Of a stretch of 5,350 nt of DNA, positions 1-4,297 are shown piece by piece. Each line of letters begins with the position of its first letter. The first letter of the stretch is position 1. The stretch is from Clostridia bacterium (lineage in GTDB: Bacteria; Bacillota_E; SLMV01; PUMD01), in assembly GCA_007128555.1 (NCBI GenBank), contig SKXF01000325.1, positions 1-5,350 of the forward strand, given 5' to 3'. Under the pieces are notes generated by a model. It worked only from the letters and a program-made list of their open reading frames with translations, did not search any database and had not been told where the DNA came from. Both the position numbers and the translations under genes were made by a program.

Positions 1-542
1 CCCTCAGCCCTCATCTCCCGTTTCACCAGGGGATTGGCGAGGATGGCCTTGATCTCTGACCCAAAGAGGAAGCCGGTACCCTCCTCCCAGAAGAAGAGGG
101 GTTTCACCCCCAGTCGGTCTCGGGCCATGAACAGCGACTGGTCCTGTTCATTCCATATGGCAAAGGCGAAGATGCCGTTCAGCCTGGCCAGGCAATCGGG
201 GCCCCAGGCCATGTAGGCGTTGAGCAACACCTCGGTGTCGGAGTAACTCTGAAACGAGTGGCCCAGGGCCTTGAGCTGCTTTCGTAAATCCTCCGTGTTG
301 TAGAGCTCGCCGTTGTATACGATGATGAAGTCTCGGTCGAGGTGACTTCGGACCATGGGTTGCGACCCTCCCGAGGGGTCGACCACGATCAGGCGTCGGT
401 GCGCAAAGGCGGCATGCCTGGAGTACCATTCCGCGCCCTCATCGGGGCCCCTGTGGGTGAGGCTGCTACCCATGCGCTGCACCATGTTCTTCTGCTTTCG
501 CAAATCTCGGTCCCAGTCGAGCCAGCCGGCGATTCCACACAT
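1..542 (-). CDS. asnB: Asparagine synthetase (glutamine-hydrolysing), N-terminal part, truncated at window edge
   Basis: The enzyme makes asparagine from aspartate, ATP and glutamine in the cytosol. Translating the minus strand gives 180 uninterrupted codons beginning MCGIAGWLDWDRDL. The start is fixed because the N-terminal nucleophile must be Cys2 after Met removal. Class II glutamine amidotransferase landmarks are visible: Cys2, HRGPDE near residues 30-35, the HRRLIVVD segment with Arg50, the YNGELYN glutamine-binding loop (residues 76-82) and SDTEV with Asp102. A typical RDRLGVKPLFF and FGSEIKAIL linker leads toward the ATP-dependent synthetase domain, which lies outside the window. Family members are about 610-640 residues, so roughly 30% is present. 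A weak AGGGTGAT Shine-Dalgarno lies at 547-554. The gene is divergent from glnR and shares its control region, consistent with nitrogen regulation. Family assignment is certain; the choice of symbol among asnB paralogues is an inference. Confidence 0.95.
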   Translation of the reverse strand, partial: MCGIAGWLDWDRDLRKQKNMVQRMGSSLTHRGPDEGAEWYSRHAAFAHRRLIVVDPSGGSQPMVRSHLDRDFIIVYNGELYNTEDLRKQLKALGHSFQSYSDTEVLLNAYMAWGPDCLARLNGIFAFAIWNEQDQSLFMARDRLGVKPLFFWEEGTGFLFGSEIKAILANPLVKREMRAE

Positions 543-588
543 CTGTATCACCCTATCCCTGCCAGGTTATTGTTTTGACTACCCGTAC

Positions 589-594
589 ATTATG
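589..594 (-). promoter_or_regulatory. Candidate -10 element for asnB
   Basis: On the minus strand 594-589 reads CATAAT, five of six matches to TATAAT, about 47 nt upstream of the asnB start codon. No good -35 hexamer is found 16-18 bp further upstream; the best is CCCACA. That would suit a promoter needing an activator. The implied start of transcription is near 582. This is a sequence match only. Confidence 0.35.
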
Positions 595-622
595 GTCACC
601 TGGGCATCGAGGTGTGGGTCTG

Positions 623-639
623 TGTCAGAAAAAGTGACA
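623..639. promoter_or_regulatory. GlnR/TnrA operator between asnB and glnR
   Basis: The 17 bases are TGTCA-GAAAAAG-TGACA, a perfect match to the known GlnR/TnrA consensus TGTNA-N7-TNACA of Bacillota. A further TGACA half-site follows at 646-650. The element also reads as TGTGTCA (621-627) and TGACACA (646-652) in inverted orientation. The box lies about 90 bp upstream of glnR, the expected place for autorepression of glnRA, and is shared with the divergent asnB gene. The GTGACA hexamers at 634-639 and 645-650 each match five of six bases of a -35 consensus, so bound GlnR could block polymerase. No convincing -10 for glnR was found. Confidence 0.85.
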
Positions 640-660
640 TGTACGTGACACAAACCCTAA

Positions 661-675
661 CCCCCTGCAAGGGGG
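661..675 (+). other. Small GC hairpin in glnR leader region
   Basis: CCCCC-TGCAA-GGGGG forms a 5-bp perfect inverted repeat between the operator and the glnR ribosome binding site. Depending on the transcription start it would lie in the 5' leader or at the promoter. No role is evident. Confidence 0.3.
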
Positions 676-730
676 CGGCATAGGATGCAGCACGCAGCGG
701 TGGAATCCACATCGAAAGGGGTGAGGCGTA

Positions 731-1126
731 ATGACCCATGACCAGGAGCCCGTATACCCCATGATGGTCGTAGAGCGCATGACCGGCCTCACGCGCCGGC
801 AGATCCGGTACTGGGAGCATCACGGCCTGTTCTGTGTGACCCGCACCCAGGGAGGTCATCGGCTGTTCAGCCGCGAGGATGTGAACCTCTTGCTGCAGAT
901 CAAGTCGATCAGGAAACAGGGTGTTCACAGCCTGGACACGGTGCGCCGGATCCTGGATTTTCAAGCGCAGGAGAACACGTTGCGGAGATCCCGGGGGAAC
1001 GCCCGGTATCAACCGGGTGGCAGGCGGGGAACCCCGGCTAATCTGCCGAGATGGAGTAACTCGGATGCAAGGGCGCATTTTGATCGGCACGAGATCCTGT
1101 CAGGGAGACGGGAACGTTCCACCTGA
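731..1126 (+). CDS. glnR: MerR-family nitrogen repressor GlnR (C-terminus apparently disrupted)
   Basis: GlnR represses glnRA and other nitrogen genes when glutamine is plentiful; feedback-inhibited glutamine synthetase is known to stimulate its DNA binding. The 131-residue product has a MerR winged helix-turn-helix at about residues 9-75, with LTRRQIRYWEHHGL, a TQGGHRLFS wing and then LLLQIKSIRKQGV. Its closest recognisable relative is B. subtilis GlnR (135 residues). The start has a strong SD-like GAAAGGGGTGA just upstream. It is followed by glnA with a 42-nt gap and preceded by a perfect GlnR box, the classical autoregulated operon. The C-terminal third is odd. After about residue 77 (nucleotide 961) it becomes Arg-rich and does not resemble the usual tail, while another frame (1065-1109) encodes MQGRILIGTRSCQGD, which resembles the family's GR-x3-G-x4-QGD ending. 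The autoinhibitory tail may therefore be frameshifted or decayed. The family is certain; integrity is not. Confidence 0.92.
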   Translation: MTHDQEPVYPMMVVERMTGLTRRQIRYWEHHGLFCVTRTQGGHRLFSREDVNLLLQIKSIRKQGVHSLDTVRRILDFQAQENTLRRSRGNARYQPGGRRGTPANLPRWSNSDARAHFDRHEILSGRRERST

Positions 1127-1153
1127 CCGAGGTTAATTAGAGAGGAAGTGCTC

Positions 1154-1160
1154 GAGGTGA
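1154..1160 (+). promoter_or_regulatory. Ribosome binding site that decides the glnA start
   Basis: GAGGTGA is a strong match to the anti-16S sequence and lies 8 nt before GTG at 1169. The upstream in-frame GTG at 1148 has AGAGGA almost touching it, and the GTG at 1157 lies inside this site. The GTG at 1169 also gives an N-terminus matching the length of B. subtilis GlnA. Confidence 0.7.
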
Positions 1161-1168
1161 GAGAAGCG

Positions 1169-2506
1169 GTGACAAGGCCCAGGAACACGGATGACGTGCT
1201 GCGCCTTGCTGATGCGGAGGATATTCGCTTTGTGCTGCTGCAGTTTACCGACATCCTGGGAGCATTGAAGAGCGTGGCGATTCCGGTGGAGAGACTGCCG
1301 CAGGCTTTGGACGGGCAGATCATGTTCGACGGTTCATCGGTCCACGGCTTCGCCCGCATCGAGGAGTCCGATATGTTCCTTATGCCGGATCCGATGACCT
1401 ATGTGTCGTTTCCCTGGAGAGATACGGACCGGGGCAATACAGCGCGGCTGATCTGTGACATCCACGACCCGGATGGCCAGCCCTTTGAGGGTTGTGTTCG
1501 ACACGCCCTGAAACGGGTTATGGTTGAAGCTAAGGAGATGGGATATGTCATGAATGCGGGGCCGGAAGCGGAGTTCTTCCTGTTCCACTGCGATGACACC
1601 GGCAGGCCCACCCTCCACACCCACGACCAGGGCGGCTACTTCGATATGTCGCCCATAGACAAGGGGAAAGACATACGGCGGGATATGCTGTTGGCGCTTC
1701 AGGATGTGGGCATAGAGGTGGAGGTCTCCCACCACGAAGTGGCTCCCGCCCAGCACGAGATCGGGTTCCGCTATGCAGGTGCCCTGGATACGGCCGATAA
1801 CATCGTCACCTTCAAGACCGTTGTTCGTTCGATCGCCAACATGAATGGATTGCATGTGACGTTCATGCCCAAGCCGATCGCAGGGATCAACGGATCGGGA
1901 ATGCACATTCACCAGTCCCTTTTTGAAGGAGAAGATAATGTGTTCTTCGATCCTGCGGCACCGGATCAGCTGAGCGAGACTTGCCATTATTACATGGGCG
2001 GCCAGCTGGAGCACGCGCGGGGCTTTACCGCGATCACCAACCCCCTGGTTAACAGCTACAAGCGACTGGTTCCGGGGTATGAGGCACCCGTGTTTATCGC
2101 CTGGTCCGAACGAAATCGGAGCCCTCTCATCCGCGTGCCTGCCCGGCGCGGAGTCGGCACTCGCGTGGAACTACGCAGCCCAGACCCATCGTGCAACCCG
2201 TACCTGGCCCTGGCGGTGACCCTCAAGGCGGGATTGGACGGGATCGAGAGGAAGATATCGCCACCGGAGCCCTGTAATCTCAACATCTACGACCTGTCGG
2301 AGGCGGACCGAAGGCAATACGGGATCGGAAGCCTTCCAGGCAATCTTGAGGAAGCCCTGGATGAACTGCTCAGAGATGAGCTCGTTCAACAGGCTCTGGG
2401 CGAGCACATCCTGGAGCGCTTCGTGGACGCCAAGCAGATGGAGGCGGATGTCTACGCCACCCAGGTGCACCCGTGGGAGCTGGACCAGTACCTGGCGGTC
2501 TACTAG
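1169..2506 (+). CDS. glnA: Type I-alpha glutamine synthetase
   Basis: The enzyme condenses ammonia with glutamate using ATP to form glutamine and works as a cytosolic dodecamer. From GTG 1169 the product is 445 residues (B. subtilis GlnA has 444). An earlier in-frame GTG at 1148 would add seven residues but has poorer ribosome-binding spacing. Visible landmarks are the beta-grasp start LQFTDILG (24-31), signature FDGSS (53-57), GPEAEFFLF with metal ligands Glu133 and Glu135, HHEVAPAQHE with Glu190 and Glu197, the ATP signature from KPIAG to HIHQS (235-250) with His246, and NRSPLIRVPARRG with RVELR. The end is HPWELDQYLAVY. Arg63 matches B. subtilis Arg62, which in the alpha class mediates feedback inhibition and cross-talk with GlnR/TnrA. 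The roughly 25-residue insertion of the adenylylated beta class is absent, so control should be by feedback and GlnR. It is co-transcribed with glnR. No U-tract terminator is evident downstream. Confidence 0.98.
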   Translation: MTRPRNTDDVLRLADAEDIRFVLLQFTDILGALKSVAIPVERLPQALDGQIMFDGSSVHGFARIEESDMFLMPDPMTYVSFPWRDTDRGNTARLICDIHDPDGQPFEGCVRHALKRVMVEAKEMGYVMNAGPEAEFFLFHCDDTGRPTLHTHDQGGYFDMSPIDKGKDIRRDMLLALQDVGIEVEVSHHEVAPAQHEIGFRYAGALDTADNIVTFKTVVRSIANMNGLHVTFMPKPIAGINGSGMHIHQSLFEGEDNVFFDPAAPDQLSETCHYYMGGQLEHARGFTAITNPLVNSYKRLVPGYEAPVFIAWSERNRSPLIRVPARRGVGTRVELRSPDPSCNPYLALAVTLKAGLDGIERKISPPEPCNLNIYDLSEADRRQYGIGSLPGNLEEALDELLRDELVQQALGEHILERFVDAKQMEADVYATQVHPWELDQYLAVY

Positions 2507-2548
2507 GCTCAGGGGAGATTCCTTTACTGGATGCGCTTTGAAGTGGAA

Positions 2549-2560
2549 CCACCATGGTGG
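2549..2560. repeat. Perfect 12-bp palindrome downstream of glnA
   Basis: CCACCATGGTGG is a perfect palindrome lying 43 nt after the glnA stop and about 40 nt before the riboswitch. It has a two-base centre when folded as RNA, which favours a DNA protein-binding site over a hairpin. The 2507-2593 gap otherwise contains a weak TTGAAG (2538-2543) and CATGAT (2565-2570) with a 21-bp spacer, too wide for a confident promoter. Confidence 0.3.
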
Positions 2561-2593
2561 AAATCATGATATGCATGCGCTAAATGACCCTAA

Positions 2594-2700
2594 CAGCTTC
2601 CTGACCGAGAAGGGCAACCCATTCGAAAGAATGGTTCGCAAAGCTATGGGTCTAAAGCTCCCCCCGGGGGAGCCATGATTGCCAAGCTGCCGAAGCAGGA
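2594..2700 (+). ncRNA. Cyclic-di-GMP-I riboswitch aptamer (GEMM-I)
   Basis: The RNA binds the second messenger c-di-GMP and controls the downstream message. All conserved blocks appear in order: AGGGCAA (2611-2617); hairpin CCATTC-GAAA-GAATGG (2619-2634) with the GAAA tetraloop at 2625-2628; CGCAAAG (2637-2643); GGGTCTAAAG (2648-2657); a GC-rich arm GCTCCC...GGGAGC with a 3-5 nt loop (2657-2673); the tetraloop-receptor side CCATGA (2673-2678); and TTGCCAAGCTGCCGAAG ending the core near 2695. P1 can close as TCCTG (2599-2603) with CAGGA (2696-2700). The GGG at 2612-2614 keeps a G at the ligand-recognition position; cGAMP-binding variants carry an A there, so c-di-GMP is the predicted ligand. 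It lies 77 nt before the next start codon, with glnA upstream. No intrinsic terminator is visible downstream, so translational control is the simpler inference. Confidence 0.9.
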
Positions 2701-2742
2701 TGTTCTTGCATTTGGCTGTTCACTCCATGAGTCCCTGATCGC

Positions 2743-2752
2743 CAGGAAGCTG
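2743..2752 (+). promoter_or_regulatory. Putative riboswitch expression-platform strand
   Basis: CAGGAAGCTG is a perfect 10-nt complement of CAGCTTCCTG at 2594-2603, which contains the 5' strand of aptamer helix P1. The two pairings are mutually exclusive. This segment lies 12 nt before the GGAAGAG ribosome binding site. Pairing is seen in the sequence; the switching role is inferred. Confidence 0.5.
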
Positions 2753-2764
2753 AATTCCATCAAC

Positions 2765-2771
2765 GGAAGAG
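2765..2771 (+). promoter_or_regulatory. Ribosome binding site of the riboswitch-controlled gene
   Basis: GGAAGAG lies 6 nt before ATG 2778 but abuts ATG 2772, so it selects the start MSRKW. The site can pair locally with TTCC at 2755-2758 (loop ATCAAC) and with CTTCC at 2597-2601 of the aptamer's 5' strand, which offers a route to sequestration. Confidence 0.6.
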
Positions 2772-2777
2772 ATGCCC

Positions 2778-3161
2778 ATGAGCAGGAAATGGGTGGCAGC
2801 TTTACTGGCATTGTGCTTGGCCCTGGGTGGAGCCGTCTTGATGACCGGCGACGCCCTGGCTGCCACGGAGGCAACCACAACTGAGACGGAAGACGGCGAG
2901 GACAACGGTGAGGTAGAGGGCCTGGTGACGGGTGAGTTCAACGAGGTTGAGTTGACGTGGACCGGCGAATTTTACTCCGGTGGCATGGAGGATGATGGGG
3001 AGTATGAGTTCACGGTCAGGGTAGTCAACTCGGAGGCAAGTGGTGGGTCGGTTACCATCACGGGTCTCCTGCTCGAGGATCCAGGGGCCCCAGATGAACT
3101 GATCGTAGTCGAAGAACTAGATGTCGAGCTTGACTCAGATCAGTCTACCGAGTTTTTATGA
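2778..3161 (+). CDS. Secreted acidic protein of unknown family, first reading frame
   Basis: As the sequence stands this frame encodes 127 residues. Residues 1-29 form a clear Sec signal peptide: SRKW positive start, hydrophobic AALLALCLALGGAVLM, and cleavage near ALAA. No lipobox is present, as the Cys13 context is LALC. The mature part starts with a Thr/Glu/Asp-rich stretch (about 30-45) and continues as alternating hydrophobic and acidic segments such as EVELTWTGEF and YEFTVRVVN. That pattern suggests a beta-sandwich extracellular domain. An ATG at 2772 would add two residues but sits directly on the ribosome binding site. The gene follows a c-di-GMP riboswitch, so export is probably tied to the motile-to-sessile switch. 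The stop at 3159-3161 follows directly on a run of five T and appears premature. I do not recognise the family. Confidence 0.7.
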   Translation: MSRKWVAALLALCLALGGAVLMTGDALAATEATTTETEDGEDNGEVEGLVTGEFNEVELTWTGEFYSGGMEDDGEYEFTVRVVNSEASGGSVTITGLLLEDPGAPDELIVVEELDVELDSDQSTEFL

Positions 3162-3481
3162 ACTGATGGAAGTTGACGACGAGGTCAAAGAGGCAGAGTT
3201 CAACTTCGTTGTCATGTTCTATGTCGGAGAAGACGAGGACGATCTACACGTGCTGGACATCCATGTGCTTCTCACAACGCTGGCCCGGAGAAGCGGCAGA
3301 CGACGAGAGGTCCGAGGTAGCGCGAGCGGTCCACGTGGCCCTGACGGGTGATGAAGAGATTCGGCCAGGTCCGGGCTTTGGCGCGGCTGTCTCAGCGCGG
3401 GCCAGGGAGGGCGGCCTGGGTTCCATCGTGTCGGAGGCTGCTCGCAATGCCAACGGCAGGCGCAACGGTGAGAGCGAGTAA
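2778..3481 (+). pseudogene. Full-length form of the secreted protein, interrupted by two +1 shifts
   Basis: Coding character continues past the first stop in the next frame (YELMEVDDEVKEAEF...) and then in the third frame (GEAADDERSEVARAV... to a TAA at 3479-3481). Removing one T from TTTTT at 3153-3157 and one C from CCC at 3284-3286 yields a single 233-residue protein. It reads smoothly through STEF-YELMEV and HVLLTTLA-GEAADD. The restored protein has a signal peptide, an acidic beta-rich domain (about 45-170) and a basic, Gly/Ala-rich tail. The tail holds two similar units, GAAVSARAREG and GSIVSEAARNANG. Possible explanations are a decaying gene, homopolymer sequencing errors, or recoding or slippage at the T run. 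The exact position of the second shift is inferred from composition and could lie anywhere between about 3173 and 3345. Confidence 0.65.
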
Positions 3482-3509
3482 CGCGCTCCTGCCTTCGTTG
3501 CGTCTCATT

Positions 3510-3537
3510 CCCCCGGGGGTCACCAGTGATCCGGGGG
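3510..3537 (+). terminator. Strong GC hairpin after the secreted-protein gene
   Basis: CCCCCGG (3510-3516) pairs with CCGGGGG (3531-3537), enclosing a smaller TCAC-CA-GTGA inverted repeat (3520-3529). It starts 28 nt after the TAA at 3481, the usual place for a terminator. It is followed by more G and then TATCC instead of a U tract, so factor-independent termination is doubtful. The rest of 3482-3683 shows only short inverted repeats (for example GGGC-GAGTGA-GCCC) and no convincing gene. Confidence 0.35.
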
Positions 3538-3683
3538 GGGTATCCATTGGTTTCCAAGACGGAGGGTCAGCAGGGAGTGTGTCATGGGCGAGTGAGCCCT
3601 GGCTGATTCCTTGATGTTCTGGGGCCGATGAACCCGGGTAATGCGGTGCCCGAGCAATCTGCCACAGGTTACGAAGGAGAGGA

Positions 3684-3692
3684 TGGGATAAT
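3684..3692 (+). promoter_or_regulatory. Candidate extended -10 promoter for the metallopeptidase gene
   Basis: TGGGATAAT contains a GATAAT hexamer (five of six to consensus) preceded by TG at extended -10 spacing. No good -35 lies 17 bp upstream, as is usual for extended -10 promoters. The implied transcript starts near 3699, leaving a leader of about 18 nt before TTG 3717. Confidence 0.4.
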
Positions 3693-3716
3693 CTAACTGG
3701 GAGAGGGTGATGATTC

Positions 3717-4118
3717 TTGAAGGTTGACCACAACGAAGCGCTGAACCTTCTAAGAAAGTGGCAGGATATCCTTTGTTTGAACGATTGGAACCTGTCCCTG
3801 CGAATCAGGGATTCGAGCTGGCGCAAGTCAGGGGACATCGATGTTACGCTCGAGTACGCGACCGGCAGCGTCCTGATCCGCGAGGTACTGGACGACCTGG
3901 ATCTGGACACCGTGATCGTGCACGAACTGGTCCATATCAAGCTGTATGCCCTGGACCAGATGATCGAGGAGCTCCTGGGGTTCGTCTATGGCGATGATGC
4001 TCATGATCCGAAGAAGAAGTTTGCCTATTCACAGTTTATGGGCGTGCTGGAACGCACCGCGGAAGACCTGACGCGGGCCCTGCTTGATGCTGAAGGACGC
4101 CAACCCATCAAGACCTGA
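3717..4118 (+). CDS. Small cytosolic HExxH zinc metallopeptidase-like protein
   Basis: This encodes 133 residues with no signal peptide or membrane segment. The key motif is VIVHELVHIKLYAL: His69, Glu70 and His73 form a HExxH zinc site with catalytic Glu. Glu84 and Glu85, 11-12 residues later on the same predicted helix, are possible third ligands. The N-terminal part (LRKWQDILCLNDWNLSLRI, then a short beta segment) precedes the motif as in small SprT-like or ImmA/IrrE-like peptidases, but I cannot place it in a named family. The start is TTG: the in-frame codon two upstream is a stop (TGA 3711), and GGGTGA (3705-3710) lies 6 nt before it. ATG 3710 is in another frame and ends after five codons. 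The gene stands alone, convergent with the M20 gene. Proteolytic activity and substrate are unknown; the fold assignment is an inference from the motif. Confidence 0.82.
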   Translation: MKVDHNEALNLLRKWQDILCLNDWNLSLRIRDSSWRKSGDIDVTLEYATGSVLIREVLDDLDLDTVIVHELVHIKLYALDQMIEELLGFVYGDDAHDPKKKFAYSQFMGVLERTAEDLTRALLDAEGRQPIKT

Positions 4119-4182
4119 CTTGCCTAGACCTAAGAATGCCCATGGGTTGTCCCAGGCCCGAGCCTCCCTCCAGGTAGACCCC

Positions 4183-4207
4183 TCTATGCACGGCTACGGT
4201 GCATAGA
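4183..4207. repeat. Perfect 9-bp inverted repeat between convergent genes
   Basis: TCTATGCAC (4183-4191) and GTGCATAGA (4199-4207) form a perfect stem with a 7-nt loop GGCTACG. It lies 64 nt after the metallopeptidase stop and could serve as a terminator-like or RNA-stabilising hairpin, but no U tract follows on the plus strand. Confidence 0.4.
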
Positions 4208-4241
4208 CGTTCCAGGTTGGGCCCGCCGGTGGTTGGTGAAA

Positions 4242-4275
4242 GCTGATCAACAAGGACGGAAGACGTTGATGCAGC
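4242..4275 (-). terminator. Candidate terminator hairpin of the M20 gene
   Basis: Read on the minus strand, GCTG-c-ATCAAC and GTTGATCAGC form a 10-bp stem with a single bulged base and a 13-nt loop, 22 nt after the M20 stop codon. It is followed by TTTC, a weak T tract. Position and orientation fit; the loop length and short T tract keep confidence low. Confidence 0.4.
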
Positions 4276-4297
4276 CTGGCCACACGGTCCCTATTGT

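Noticed and set aside
1148..1168. Upstream GTG at 1148 as the glnA start
   Set aside because: The AGAGGA ribosome binding site almost touches it, and it would add seven residues absent from B. subtilis GlnA. GTG 1169 has GAGGTGA with 8-nt spacing.
1334..2014. 226-codon open frame on the minus strand inside glnA
   Set aside because: Antisense shadow of a highly conserved gene; no domain features of its own.
2571..2678. A 35-codon open frame from ATG 2571 to TGA 2678, overlapping by ATGA an ORF at 2675-2884
   Set aside because: Both lie across the c-di-GMP aptamer, whose conserved blocks explain the sequence. The second ORF then runs out of frame through the signal-peptide gene. Neither has convincing protein character.
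2700..2765. Intrinsic terminator as the riboswitch expression platform
   Set aside because: Only short stems such as CCTG-ATCGC-CAGG are present and there is no U tract before the start codon, so a transcription terminator is not supported.
3620..3655. GGCCGATGAACCCGGG recalls the SAM-I riboswitch core
   Set aside because: The rest of the SAM-I consensus is missing: no P1 closing helix, no matching GGCAACC and no GGTGCCAATTCC. The resemblance is limited to one short block.
3710..3727. ATG at 3710 as start of the metallopeptidase gene
   Set aside because: It is in a different frame and reaches a stop after five codons. TTG 3717 follows a good ribosome binding site and is the only start that opens the frame.
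3392..3940. 182-codon open frame on the minus strand
   Set aside because: Overlaps the HExxH gene and the secreted-protein tail in antisense. It is rich in Pro, Ser and Arg without motifs, and typical of a GC-driven shadow.
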